Under the pieces are notes generated by a model, which did not search any database, was not told where the DNA came from, and saw only the letters and a program-made list of their open reading frames with translations. Shown in pieces: positions 7,762 to 16,599 of a stretch of 64,000 bases of DNA. Position numbers and translations under genes: made by a program. Numbering within the stretch: the stretch's first letter is position 1; each line of letters starts with the position of its first letter. Source of the stretch: Hungatella sp. (GTDB lineage Bacteria > Bacillota > Clostridia > Lachnospirales > Lachnospiraceae); the NCBI GenBank assembly GCA_022792815.1, contig JAAWBS010000068.1, positions 1 to 64,000 of the forward strand, written 5' to 3'.

Positions 7762-9312
7762 ATGGATGTGAAGGCGGTTTTTTGGTCGGGGCGGTGTGTG
7801 ACGCTGGAGATGGATGACGGGAGTGTGTTTGAGGGGGCGGAGAGGGAAGTTTTTGTGAATGGGGAGTTTTATGGGAAGACGAATAGGGTGATCGACAGCG
7901 TCTACGGGCTTAAGCCGGATACGGAGTATGTGATTGAGGTGAGAGCCGGGGGTGAGACGGGGCAGGTGCGGGTGAGGACCAAGGGGGAGTTTGTCACTCT
8001 GGATGTCCGGGATTTTGGGGCCAGGGGAGATGGGATTCAGGATGACACCCACTTTATCCAGGCTGCGATTATGAGCTGCCCGGAAGGGGGAAGGGTGCTG
8101 ATCCCCAGAGGGACTTATCGGGTGACCAACTTGTTTCTGAAGAGTCATCTGCGGCTGGAATTGGGGGAGGGAGCGGTCTTGTCCGCGGATACGGACCGAA
8201 GCCGGTTTCCTGTGCTGCCGGGGCTGATCGAGAGCTATGACGAGAAATCGGAGTACAACTTGGGAACCTGGGAGGGCAATCCTCTGGATTGTTTTGCGGC
8301 GATCATTACCGGGATTTCTGTGGAGGATGTGGAGATCTGCGGGCCCGGGACCATAGACGGCAATGCAGGCCGGGATAACTGGTGGCATGAGCCCAAGATC
8401 AGACGGGGGGCTTATCGGCCCAGGATGATCTTTTTGAATCACTGTGAACGGGTGGTGGTCCAGGGAATTCGTGTACAGAACAGCCCAAGCTGGAATATTC
8501 ATCCCTATTTTTCCAACCATCTTAAGTTTTTGGATCTGACGGTTCTCAATCCGAAGGATTCTCCCAATACGGACGGACTGGACCCGGAGTCCTGCCAGGA
8601 TGTGGAGATCGCCGGAGTGTATTTTTCTCTTGGGGACGACTGCATCGCGGTCAAGTCAGGGAAGATTTATATGGGGGCAAAATATAAGACGCCCTCGAAA
8701 GAGATTATGATCCGGCAGTGCTGTATGAGAGACGGTCATGGTTCCATCACGCTGGGAAGCGAGATGGCCGGGGGAGTGTGTCAGCTGACGGTAAGATACT
8801 GCCTGTTCCTGCACACGGACCGGGGGCTGCGGATCAAGACCAGGAGGGGGAGAGGCAAGGATGCGGTGATCGACCAGGTAGTATTCGAGAATATCCGCAT
8901 GGATCATGTGATGACGCCGTTTGTGATCAACAGTTTCTATTACTGTGACCCGGATGGCCACAGTGAGTATGTGGCCTCGAAGGAACCTCTTTTGGTGGAT
9001 GACGGGACGCCGCAGATCAGAGCGCTGCGGTTTGAGAATATTCAAGCAGAGAACTGTCATGTGGCTGCAGCCTATTTTTACGGCCTTCCGGAGAAAAAGA
9101 TCGAGTGTGTGGAGATGAAGCATGTCCGTGTGACTTATGCCGAGGAAGCCATGTCCGGGGAACCGGCTATGCTGGACGGGGTGGAGCCGGTGAGCCGAAT
9201 GGGGATTTTTGCGGGAAATATCAAGACTCTGATTCTGGAGGATGTGAAGATCGAGGGCTGTCAGGGAGAAAAAATAGTGACGGAGCATATTGAACATTTG
9301 GTGGAAAGATGA
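7762..9312 (+). CDS. GH28 polygalacturonase, probably cytoplasmic exo-acting
   Basis: Glycoside hydrolase family 28, a right-handed beta-helix enzyme that hydrolyses alpha-1,4-galacturonosyl bonds. All four signature elements are present: NTDG (269-272), GDD (291-293), GHG (325-327) and RIK (357-359), with Asp271, Asp292 and Asp293 as the expected catalytic set. The first 75 residues look like a small fibronectin-III-type domain, seen in many exo-acting members, and the beta-helix starts at FGARGDGIQDD. There is no signal peptide, so it should trim imported oligogalacturonides in the cytoplasm. A GAGAGGAG site precedes the ATG. It is followed after 55 bases by the LacI regulator. The 5' end is unusually G-rich compared with its neighbours. 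Confidence 0.93.
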   Translation: MDVKAVFWSGRCVTLEMDDGSVFEGAEREVFVNGEFYGKTNRVIDSVYGLKPDTEYVIEVRAGGETGQVRVRTKGEFVTLDVRDFGARGDGIQDDTHFIQAAIMSCPEGGRVLIPRGTYRVTNLFLKSHLRLELGEGAVLSADTDRSRFPVLPGLIESYDEKSEYNLGTWEGNPLDCFAAIITGISVEDVEICGPGTIDGNAGRDNWWHEPKIRRGAYRPRMIFLNHCERVVVQGIRVQNSPSWNIHPYFSNHLKFLDLTVLNPKDSPNTDGLDPESCQDVEIAGVYFSLGDDCIAVKSGKIYMGAKYKTPSKEIMIRQCCMRDGHGSITLGSEMAGGVCQLTVRYCLFLHTDRGLRIKTRRGRGKDAVIDQVVFENIRMDHVMTPFVINSFYYCDPDGHSEYVASKEPLLVDDGTPQIRALRFENIQAENCHVAAAYFYGLPEKKIECVEMKHVRVTYAEEAMSGEPAMLDGVEPVSRMGIFAGNIKTLILEDVKIEGCQGEKIVTEHIEHLVER

Positions 9313-9367
9313 TACAGTAATGATGTTTGAGATACAGCCCTGATAGGGGTGAAAAGAGGTGTGAGAC

Positions 9368-10375
9368 ATGGCGGTTACGATCAAGGATATTGCAAAGAGG
9401 GCGGGAGTGTCCTACTCTACCGTGTCCAGAGCGCTCAATGATGTGGGAGCGGGAAGGTCGGAGAGCAGGCAGAAGATCCTGAATCTTGCCAGGGAGATGG
9501 GGTATGTGCCCAATCAGGCAGCGATCAATCTGAAACGGTCCTGTTCCTACACCATCGGTCTGTTTTTTTCCAGAATCAGCAAGATGAGTTCCCCTTTTGT
9601 CCTCCACGATGTGCTGACAGGAGTCTACGATATCGTGGGCAGCAGATATAATGTGGCGGTGAAGGGAATTGATATGCACGAGCCGGGGACTCTGAATCCT
9701 ACCTTGTTTGACGGGATTATCGTGTTGTCTCAGAGATCCGAGGACGGCGCCTTTATCGAGGAGGTCATGGAGAAGAAGATCCCCGTGGTGGCTGTCTGTC
9801 GTATCGTGTACTATGACGTGCCCAATGTGGTGACGGACGAAGTGACGGCTATGGAGAAGGCCATGGATTACCTTTTGGACCGGGGACATACCAGAGTCGC
9901 GGTAATCGAGGGGCTTCCGGGGGTGGATTCCACCAGACTGAGGCACCGGGGATGGGTGAATTCCGTCATCCGCCACGGGATGGACCCGGAACAGGTTCCG
10001 GTGGAAGGTGATGAGTACCGGTACGCCAACGGCTACCGGGCGGCGAGGAAGATCTTAGAGCTGCCCAAGCGTCCCACGGCGATTCTGTGTTTCAATGACG
10101 AACTGGCATTTGCGGCCAGAGCGGCTGTCTACGAGGCCGGGCTGACGGTGCCGGGTGACATCTCTCTCATCGGGTTTGACAATTGGGATATGTCCGGGTA
10201 CGGTACCATGCGGCTGACCACGGTGGAGCGGAATATGGGAGATTTGGCCAGAGAGGGAACTCGGGTATTGCTTAGACAGCTGGAAGATGGTATCATAGAT
10301 AACACAAGGATCTTCCTGGACAATAAACTGATCGTCCGGGAAAGTGTGAGAGATCTGAGGGAGAGGGAAGACTGA
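9368..10375 (+). CDS. LacI/GalR-family transcriptional regulator
   Basis: DNA-binding repressor with an N-terminal helix-turn-helix and hinge helix (residues 3-24, ending SYSTVSRALN) followed by a periplasmic-binding-protein-like effector domain. The C-terminal part carries ISLIGFDNWDMSGYGTMRLT, typical of the family. Its 335 residues are normal length. An AGAGGTG site precedes the ATG. It lies downstream of GH28 and is the obvious candidate to bind the two operators at 3266-3280 and 3488-3501, and so control pectin-oligosaccharide uptake. The effector is presumably a galacturonide or breakdown product (inferred). Its stop codon overlaps the start of apt. Confidence 0.93.
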   Translation: MAVTIKDIAKRAGVSYSTVSRALNDVGAGRSESRQKILNLAREMGYVPNQAAINLKRSCSYTIGLFFSRISKMSSPFVLHDVLTGVYDIVGSRYNVAVKGIDMHEPGTLNPTLFDGIIVLSQRSEDGAFIEEVMEKKIPVVAVCRIVYYDVPNVVTDEVTAMEKAMDYLLDRGHTRVAVIEGLPGVDSTRLRHRGWVNSVIRHGMDPEQVPVEGDEYRYANGYRAARKILELPKRPTAILCFNDELAFAARAAVYEAGLTVPGDISLIGFDNWDMSGYGTMRLTTVERNMGDLAREGTRVLLRQLEDGIIDNTRIFLDNKLIVRESVRDLRERED

Positions 10376-10899
10376 TGAAGAGAGTGGAAGACTATGTGAG
10401 AAGTATTCCGGATTTTCCGGAGCCGGGGGTTATCTTTCGGGATGTAACCAGCATCCTGCAGGACCCGGATGGGCTTAACCTGGCTGTGAACGGGCTTTTG
10501 GATTTCCTGAAGGACGTGGACTATGATGTGGTGGTGGGACCGGAGTCCCGGGGATTTATCTTCGGCGTGCCGGTGGCATACGCCATGCACAAAGGGTTTG
10601 TGCCGGTGCGCAAGAAGGGAAAGCTGCCCTGTGACACCATCTCTATGGAATACGATCTGGAGTATGGAAGTGCTGTGGTGGAGATGCACAAGGATGCTAT
10701 CAAGCCGGGACAGAAGGTGGTGATCGTGGACGACCTGATCGCCACAGGCGGCACCATCGAGGCCATCACCAAGATGGTGGAGCAGCTGGGCGGTGAGGTG
10801 GTGAAGATCTGTTTCATCATGGAACTGGCCGGTCTGAAGGGCAGAGAGCGGCTGGCCGGATACGAGGTGGCTTCCGTGATCACATATGAAGGCAAATAG
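10375..10899 (+). CDS. apt: Adenine phosphoribosyltransferase
   Basis: Purine-salvage enzyme making AMP and pyrophosphate from adenine and PRPP in the cytoplasm. The PRPP-binding motif VVIVDDLIATGGT lies at 115-127, and the N-terminal IPDFPEPGVIFRDVT is diagnostic of Apt. Its 174 residues match the family. The ATG shares a base with the TGA of the LacI gene (TGATG), so the two are translationally coupled, although their functions have no evident link. A strong terminator follows. Confidence 0.95.
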   Translation: MKRVEDYVRSIPDFPEPGVIFRDVTSILQDPDGLNLAVNGLLDFLKDVDYDVVVGPESRGFIFGVPVAYAMHKGFVPVRKKGKLPCDTISMEYDLEYGSAVVEMHKDAIKPGQKVVIVDDLIATGGTIEAITKMVEQLGGEVVKICFIMELAGLKGRERLAGYEVASVITYEGK

Positions 10900-10954
10900 A
10901 GACTGAAAATCCCCTTGTACAAGGATTTGCGGTTACAGGGAAGTAATTTCAATC

Positions 10955-10996
10955 AGCCGGTATAGCCCCGATTACAAGGGATGTACCGGCTTTTCT
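10955..10996 (+). terminator. Rho-independent terminator after apt
   Basis: Stem AGCCGGTA / TACCGGCT (10955-10962 and 10984-10991) with an inner CCC/GGG pairing, followed by TTTTCTCGTTT. It ends the pectin/LacI/apt operon. Just upstream (10913-10924) is the perfect palindrome CCTTGTACAAGG. Confidence 0.8.
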
Positions 10997-11130
10997 CGTT
11001 TCTGTGCGTGAGGCTTTGGCTGCGTATCAGAAAGGAACCCATGTCATTTTAAATGTCCTGTGGGATACCATAAACATAGTCTTGTTTGCCGTTCTCATGA
11101 TAGCGTACATGTCCGTATTTGACATTGGGC

Positions 11131-11151
11131 GCATACAAATTGTCTGTATGC
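11131..11151. promoter_or_regulatory. Inverted repeat upstream of the PrpR-like regulator
   Basis: GCATACA and TGTATGC are perfect 7-bp arms separated by seven bases, placed 86 bases before the regulator start. The size and form suit a dimeric regulator, perhaps the product of the gene itself. No clear promoter was found beside it. Confidence 0.4.
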
Positions 11152-11236
11152 TATAACATCGGTATTCGTTCCCAGGGAGAAAAGGATAGGAAGCAGAAAT
11201 ACCTGCCTTCCACATACACGAAAGGAGCCGCATAAA

Positions 11237-13120
11237 ATGGGAAAAATCACCCTTCTGGTATCCCGCGAGGAGATGCTGTATCAGGCCCACAACATTCTTC
11301 AGGAGAAAAAGTACCCAATCAAGGAGATGCGGGTCATCCGCTCGGAGTCGGCGGTGACAGAGGCTCGCCGGGCTATCGCGGACGGGGCCTCCATCATCAT
11401 CGCCAGGGGGCTGCAGGCCTCCCTGATCAAGCAGTACACCGACATCCCGGTGGTGGAGATCGTCCTCACGGCCCAGGAGATGGCCCTTCTGGTGATGAAA
11501 GCCAGACAGATCATCCGAAAACCAAGGCCGGTTATCGGGGTGGTAGGTTTTCAGAACATGTTCTGTGACATGTCCTATTTTGACCAGCTCTATGACATCG
11601 ACCTGAGGACTTATTATCTGACCCAGGGCTTGGAACAGGGACTGAAAGACCTGGTGAGACAGGCAGCAGGTGAGGGAGCGGACCTGATCATCGGCGGAGA
11701 CACTGCGGTGGAGGAGGCGGCGAGAGCCGGAGTGCCCTCCCTGTTTCTGTCCATGACAGAGGATTCCCTGAGAAATGCCTTTTCCATGGCGCAGAGGATG
11801 GAATATGCCATGGAGGTGGAGAAGAAATCGGCAGTCCAGATAGAAACCCTTCTTGACTACACTTTCCACGGGGTTATCCGCCTTGACAGGGACGGCAGGA
11901 TCGCGGGAGTCAATTCCCAGATGGAAGATATCATCGGAAGCAGGGAGGCAGGCCTGGCGGGGAGAACCATCGGTGAGATCGCTCCCGAGATCGGTGAGGC
12001 GGTATTGGAGCGGGTATTGGGGCAGGGAAAAGAGTACTCCCTGTTTCTGGAACTGAACCGTACCTCTGTCTTTGCCATGCTGGTCCCTATCCTGTATGAC
12101 GGCCGGGCGGAGGGAGCCATGATCACCTGCCATCGGGTGGCCAGGCCGGCGGGGCGGGAGAAGAGGGAGAGGGAGAAAAATGATGCGGGCCTGTATCCGG
12201 CGCCGGCCAGATTTGAAGATCTTTTGCAGGAGTCCCCGGCCATGAAGGAGTGTGTGCATCTGGCCCGGCTGTATGCTCTGTCGGACCGGCCGGTGGTGAT
12301 CCTGGGGGAGGAGGGAACCGAGAGAGATATGATGGCCCAGAGCATCCACAACTGCAGCCGCCGGGCCGACGGTCCTTTCGTGCAGGTGTGCTGCCGCGGA
12401 CTCTCGGACTTAGAGCAGAGGGAACAGATTTTTGAGGACAAGGGGGCAGCGGTTTCGGCTCAGGGGGGAACCCTGGTGCTGGAGGAGGCGGGGTATCTCA
12501 CGGAGGCCAACCAAAACCGGCTGTTCCGCCTTATTCGGTTCGGCCAATGCCAGGGCCAGGAGCCGGGGCGGCCGAAGAAAGTATCCGTGAGAGTTATGGT
12601 CACACTGAGTGAGACAGGGGCGGACATGGTCGGAGAACACAGGGGGAACCGGGAGCTCTATTATCTGCTGTCAGGCCTGGTGCTTAAGATTCCGCCTCTC
12701 AGAAAGCGGCGGGAGGACCTTAAGAGGAAGCTGGAGGAGGCTGTCAGAGAGTGCTGTGACCGATACGGAAGATTTCATGTGCTGACACAAGGGGCGAAAG
12801 AGATTCTCCTGGCATATCCGTGGAAAGGCAATCTGCTCCAGGCAGACAGTTTCTGCGAGCGGCTGATTTTGACGGCAGAGAAGCGGTCGGTGGACGAGAT
12901 CCGGGTGAGGAGGCTGCTTCTGGAGCTTTACGGGGAAGAGGAGGAGAGGGGGGAGATGAGGGAAGAATCGGAGGAATCCGGAGAGATCTGCGAGGAAGCC
13001 GGACAGATCGCCCGGATATTGAAAAAGCAGGGCGGCAGCAGAGAGAAGACTGCCAGGGAGCTGGGGATCAGCAAGGCCACCCTGTGGAGAAAGATGAAAA
13101 AATACGGGATTGACGGGTAA
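11237..13120 (+). CDS. PrpR-like regulator with a degenerate sigma-54 AAA+ domain
   Basis: A 627-residue regulator built like PrpR: N-terminal PrpR-N sensor domain (about 1-190), PAS domain (about 205-300), AAA+-like region (about 325-560) and a C-terminal Fis-type helix-turn-helix (KTARELGISKATLWRKMKKY, ending near 624). The AAA+ part is broken as a sigma-54 activator. The Walker A segment reads GEEGTERD (357-364) instead of GETGTGKE, and the stretch between FVQVCC (381) and GGTLVLEEAG (410) is too short and has no GAFTGA loop. It should therefore not remodel sigma-54 holoenzyme and may act at sigma-70 promoters as TyrR does. An AAAGGAG site precedes the ATG. It lies alone after the apt terminator, back to back with the M42 peptidase gene, next to the diacid genes. 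Confidence 0.88.
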   Translation: MGKITLLVSREEMLYQAHNILQEKKYPIKEMRVIRSESAVTEARRAIADGASIIIARGLQASLIKQYTDIPVVEIVLTAQEMALLVMKARQIIRKPRPVIGVVGFQNMFCDMSYFDQLYDIDLRTYYLTQGLEQGLKDLVRQAAGEGADLIIGGDTAVEEAARAGVPSLFLSMTEDSLRNAFSMAQRMEYAMEVEKKSAVQIETLLDYTFHGVIRLDRDGRIAGVNSQMEDIIGSREAGLAGRTIGEIAPEIGEAVLERVLGQGKEYSLFLELNRTSVFAMLVPILYDGRAEGAMITCHRVARPAGREKREREKNDAGLYPAPARFEDLLQESPAMKECVHLARLYALSDRPVVILGEEGTERDMMAQSIHNCSRRADGPFVQVCCRGLSDLEQREQIFEDKGAAVSAQGGTLVLEEAGYLTEANQNRLFRLIRFGQCQGQEPGRPKKVSVRVMVTLSETGADMVGEHRGNRELYYLLSGLVLKIPPLRKRREDLKRKLEEAVRECCDRYGRFHVLTQGAKEILLAYPWKGNLLQADSFCERLILTAEKRSVDEIRVRRLLLELYGEEEERGEMREESEESGEICEEAGQIARILKKQGGSREKTARELGISKATLWRKMKKYGIDG

Positions 13121-14221
13121 TCAGAAGCTTCGGATGATGTCCTGGTTCATGGATTCGATGACAGCCACGGCCAGGTTGACGGAGGCCTCAAAGTCATGGT
13201 AGGAGGCGATGCCGTAGTGGGAGTGGATGTACCGCACCGGGATGCCGATGACGATCACCGGGATGCCGTCTAAGGAGTTGTGGATCATGGCGCCGTTGTT
13301 GCCGCCGCCTTCTCTCACAGAGGATTGAACGGCCAGTCCCTTTTCACGGGCCAGATCCAGGGTGTACCGCTGATATCTGGGATTGCAGATGACAGAGCGG
13401 TCCATAAACCGGATCATAGGCCCTTTTTTCAGTGCGGTCTGGACCGCGTAGCTTTCAGTGAAGGTGTCATCGGCCGGACAGCCCTCAAAGCAGATAGCGA
13501 TCTGAGGGCGGACCTGATTCACGGCCACTTTTACGCCCCTCTCCCCCACTTCCTCCTGGGAGGAGAGCACTCCCATGACATCCACATCCAGCTGCCGGCC
13601 CTGGAGCCGGTGGAGAGTCTCGATCAGGGCGGCGCAGCCGATGCGGCAGTCAAATGCCTTGCCGATCATCACGTCCCGCTCCACATCATACTGAAAGGAA
13701 ACGTCTGACACGATGGGCTCTCCGATGCGGATCTGAAACACTTCCTCGGCCTCCTGGGCGCTGGTGGCTCCGATGTCGATGGAAAAGTCGGAGACAGAAG
13801 CAGCCCCGGCCCCGTTTCGTTCCGAGGCGCTCATGAAATGGACCGGTTTGGCGGCGATGACGCCGGGGATGTATCTGCCCTCGGCGTTGCGCACCAGGAC
13901 TTTGCTGGAGGCGAGACAGCCGGTGCTCCAGCCGCCCAGAGTTACAAACCGGATGGTACCGTTGGGGCGGATGGAGTGGACCATAAAACCTACCTCGTCA
14001 CAGTGGGCATCCAGCATAAAGACAGGCCGATCGCCCTGAACATCGTTGGGGCGGATGTAGATATTGCGCATACAGTCGTCGGTGACCTGGGCGATGTCCT
14101 GACAATAGTTCTTCGCCACTTCCAATACGGCATCTTCAAATCCGGAAGGGCCGAAGGCGTTGGACAGGTCGGCGATCATTTCCAGGCTTTTTGGGGATAT
14201 GGGTTGATTCATAAAGTACAT
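13121..14221 (-). CDS. M42-family metallo-aminopeptidase
   Basis: Cytoplasmic di-metal peptidase of the M42 (endoglucanase M/FrvX/TET) family, which trims short peptides. Visible metal or catalytic residues are His73 (LDAHCDEVGFM), Asp191 (AFDCRIG), Glu223-Glu224 (SSQEEVGERG), Glu246 (CFEGCPADDT, where many members have Asp) and His333 (RYIHSHYG). Its 366 residues are normal length. The ATG at 14221 has GAGGAGG six bases upstream; a second ATG three codons later is less well placed. It converges directly on the PrpR-like gene with no bases between their stop codons. No link to diacid metabolism is evident. Confidence 0.9.
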   Translation of the reverse strand: MYFMNQPISPKSLEMIADLSNAFGPSGFEDAVLEVAKNYCQDIAQVTDDCMRNIYIRPNDVQGDRPVFMLDAHCDEVGFMVHSIRPNGTIRFVTLGGWSTGCLASSKVLVRNAEGRYIPGVIAAKPVHFMSASERNGAGAASVSDFSIDIGATSAQEAEEVFQIRIGEPIVSDVSFQYDVERDVMIGKAFDCRIGCAALIETLHRLQGRQLDVDVMGVLSSQEEVGERGVKVAVNQVRPQIAICFEGCPADDTFTESYAVQTALKKGPMIRFMDRSVICNPRYQRYTLDLAREKGLAVQSSVREGGGNNGAMIHNSLDGIPVIVIGIPVRYIHSHYGIASYHDFEASVNLAVAVIESMNQDIIRSF

Positions 14222-14581
14222 AGTTCCTCCTCGTCTGTGTGATATAGGAGAGTATAGTTCTAAAACCGGGCGGTGTCAATATGAAGTGATCCGGCAGAAC
14301 GACCTGATATGTGAGAGCGTGGAAAGCCTGGTACGGGAGGCTCGGATCAGGGGAATCTCCGAAAATGAAATAGTATGAAATAAGAAAGAAATGAAAATGA
14401 AATAAAAATGATAACTTAGACAGGAGATACAAAAAGAATCTTATATTTTAGAGAGAACTACCATTGTTTTTTGTCTCCTGTTTTTCTATAATCCAGACAT
14501 AAGCTTTCGGGCCCGGCAGAAGGCAGGAGGCCTGTCAGCGGCGAGAACTCTTTAAGAACGAAGAAAGGCGAGGTAATTGAG
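14222..14581. other. Intergenic interval between the M42 gene and garR
   Basis: A divergent 360-base gap with no convincing gene. The stretch around 14355-14415 is purine-rich, with repeated GAAAT/ATGAAAT words. A weak promoter-like pair (TTAGAC then TATATT with a long spacer) lies near 14413-14445. The ribosome site of garR (GAGGTAATTGAG) ends the interval. Confidence 0.5.
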
Positions 14582-15463
14582 ATGAAAGTTGGATTTATCG
14601 GTTTAGGAATCATGGGAAGGCCAATGAGCAAGAATCTGGTGAAAGCAGGCCATGAACTGGTAGTGTTTGATTTCAATAAAGAGGCTGTGGCGGATCTGGT
14701 GTCCTGCGGCGCCGAGGAGGCGGCAAACGGAAAAGAAGTGGCACAGAAATGTGATGTGGTGATCACCATGGTTCCCAACTCTCCCCATGTGAGGGCGGCC
14801 GTGCTGGGAGAGAACGGTGTGGCGGAAGGTGCTCACGCAGGCTCCGTGGTCATCGACATGAGCTCCATCGACCCGACGGAGAGCAAGGCCATCGGCGGGG
14901 AGCTGGCAAAGATGGGGATCGACATGCTGGATGCGCCGGTATCCGGCGGGGAGCCCAAGGCCATCGACGGAACCTTGTCTGTCATGGTAGGCGGAAAGAA
15001 GGAACTGTTCGACAAGTATTATGATCTCTTGATGGTGATGGCAGGTTCCGTGGTCTATGTCGGTGAGCTGGGTGCAGGCAACGTGGCGAAGCTGGCCAAT
15101 CAGATCGTGGTGGCAGTCAATATCGCCGCCGTGTCCGAGGCCCTCACCTTTGCCAAGAAGGCAGGAGCGGATCCGGAGCTGGTCTATCAGGCTATCCGGG
15201 GCGGCCTGGCAGGATCCACGGTGATGGATGCCAAAGCTCCCATGATGTTAGACAGAAACTTTAAACCCGGATTCCGCATCGAGCTGCACATCAAGGATCT
15301 GAACAATGCGCTCAATGCCGCTCATGCCATCAGCTCACCTGTTCCGCTGACCGCACAGCTGATGGAGATCATGCAGTTTTTAAAGTCTGAGGGTTGTGAT
15401 AAGGAAGATCACTCCAGCATCGTCAAGTACTACGAGAAGATCGCCAACGTAACCGTAGAGTAA
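14582..15463 (+). CDS. garR: Tartronate semialdehyde reductase (2-hydroxy-3-oxopropionate reductase)
   Basis: Beta-hydroxyacid dehydrogenase that reduces tartronate semialdehyde to D-glycerate with NAD(P)H, the step after cleavage of the galactarate/glucarate intermediate. The Rossmann motif GFIGLGIMG lies at 4-12, the substrate-binding DAPVSGG at 117-123, and the catalytic Lys170 in GNVAKLANQ. Its 293 residues match GarR/GlxR. It is the first gene of an operon that continues with a DapA-type aldolase or dehydratase and glycerate kinase, which supports the specific assignment over other beta-hydroxyacid dehydrogenases such as 3-hydroxyisobutyrate dehydrogenase. Confidence 0.9.
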   Translation: MKVGFIGLGIMGRPMSKNLVKAGHELVVFDFNKEAVADLVSCGAEEAANGKEVAQKCDVVITMVPNSPHVRAAVLGENGVAEGAHAGSVVIDMSSIDPTESKAIGGELAKMGIDMLDAPVSGGEPKAIDGTLSVMVGGKKELFDKYYDLLMVMAGSVVYVGELGAGNVAKLANQIVVAVNIAAVSEALTFAKKAGADPELVYQAIRGGLAGSTVMDAKAPMMLDRNFKPGFRIELHIKDLNNALNAAHAISSPVPLTAQLMEIMQFLKSEGCDKEDHSSIVKYYEKIANVTVE

Positions 15464-15558
15464 TGGCTGTGTTCACAGATTCAGTGAACGTAACCGCATA
15501 TGTCCGGGGCCGGTCCGGGGGGCGGACAGGAACCCGGGCGGTGAGAAGGAGAAGCAGT

Positions 15559-16458
15559 ATGAATACAGATTTTATCAAGGGTGTGGTTGTGCCGATTCTG
15601 ACACCCATCGACGGCGATGAGAGGATCGACGAGGCGAAGCTGAGGGAGCAGGTCGACTATGTGATCGACGGCGGGGTTCTGGGAATCCTGGCATTTGGAA
15701 GCAACGGCGAGTTCTATGTGATCGAGGAAGACGAGATGGAGCGGGGCCTTAAGATTATGGTGGACCAGGCCGCCGGCCGTGTTCCGGTGTACTTCGGCAT
15801 CGGAGCCATCAGCACGAAGAAATGCTGCCGTCTGGCCAGGATGGCCGCTGCCAACGGCGCTGCCGGAATCTCTGTCCTGCAGCCTATGTTTTTAAAGCCT
15901 ACAGAGGCGGAGCTGTTTTTACACTTTAAGACCATCGCCGAGGCGGTCCCCGAGACGCCTGTGCTGCTGTACAATAATCCGGGGCGTGTCAACTACACCC
16001 TGTCTGGCAGTCTGGTGGAGCGGCTGGCCCACGAGGTGCCGAATATCGTGGGCATGAAGGACACCAGCGGGGACATCACTCAGACCTCCGAGTTTATCCG
16101 CAGGACGAGAGATGTGAACTTTAAGGTCTTCGGCGGCAAGGATACCCTTCTGTATGCCTCCATGTGTCACGGGGCTGTGGGGGGCGTCTGTACGGCGGCC
16201 AACTTTATGCCGGAGCTGATCACTGATGTGTACAATAAATTTGCGGCCGGCGACCTGGCCGGCTCCTTGGAGGCGCAGTTTAAGCTGAATCCGGTGAGGC
16301 TTTCCATGGATGGAGCCAGCTTCCCGGTGGCGGCAAAGGACATGGCAAACTTGAGGGGACGGGACATCGGAGTTCCCTATACACCCAACCTGGCCACTCC
16401 CGAGGGGCCGGTTCTGGACAAGATTAAGACGGAAATGAAAAAAGCAGGATTGATTTAA
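15559..16458 (+). CDS. DapA-superfamily aldolase/dehydratase, probably for 5-keto-4-deoxyglucarate
   Basis: Class I Schiff-base lyase of the dihydrodipicolinate synthase / N-acetylneuraminate lyase superfamily, 299 residues, TIM barrel. The Schiff-base lysine is Lys167 (IVGMKDTSGD) and the conserved tyrosine is Tyr138 (LLYNNPG). The GTTGE loop of true DapA reads GSNGE (47-51), so lysine biosynthesis is unlikely. Lying between garR and glycerate kinase, it probably does the job done by GarL in E. coli (cleavage of 5-keto-4-deoxyglucarate to pyruvate and tartronate semialdehyde) or acts as 5-keto-4-deoxyglucarate dehydratase. Which of these cannot be read from sequence. The ATG at 15559 has AAGGAG upstream; an in-frame ATG at 15463 overlapping the garR stop lacks one. 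Confidence 0.85.
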   Translation: MNTDFIKGVVVPILTPIDGDERIDEAKLREQVDYVIDGGVLGILAFGSNGEFYVIEEDEMERGLKIMVDQAAGRVPVYFGIGAISTKKCCRLARMAAANGAAGISVLQPMFLKPTEAELFLHFKTIAEAVPETPVLLYNNPGRVNYTLSGSLVERLAHEVPNIVGMKDTSGDITQTSEFIRRTRDVNFKVFGGKDTLLYASMCHGAVGGVCTAANFMPELITDVYNKFAAGDLAGSLEAQFKLNPVRLSMDGASFPVAAKDMANLRGRDIGVPYTPNLATPEGPVLDKIKTEMKKAGLI

Positions 16459-16492
16459 GGCATCATCTCCATTAGAATAGAGTTGCAAGCAG

Positions 16493-16524
16493 TAGACCGG
16501 CAGACCCCCCATTGCGCCGGTCTA
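16493..16524 (+). terminator. Intergenic hairpin before glycerate kinase
   Basis: TAGACCGGC and GCCGGTCTA are perfect 9-bp arms with a 14-base loop. No T-run follows, so it is more likely an RNA processing or stability element than a full stop within the operon. Confidence 0.5.
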
Positions 16525-16599
16525 TTGCATATTGAGATCGGGGCCGGGCGTCCGACCCTAAGACCACCAAGAGAGGGCAGTGAGACTGCAGGAGGGCGT

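Noticed and set aside
7546-8520. 324-codon open frame antisense to GH28
   Set aside because: Pro/His/Leu-rich product opposite a gene with all GH28 motifs; overlaps the MITE. Shadow.
11027-12349. 440-codon open frame antisense to the PrpR-like gene
   Set aside because: Product is Leu/His/Arg-rich without family features and overlaps a well-supported gene, so it is a shadow.
15559-16458. Lysine-biosynthesis dapA
   Set aside because: The GTTGE loop is GSNGE and the neighbours are garR and garK, so a catabolic lyase is more likely.
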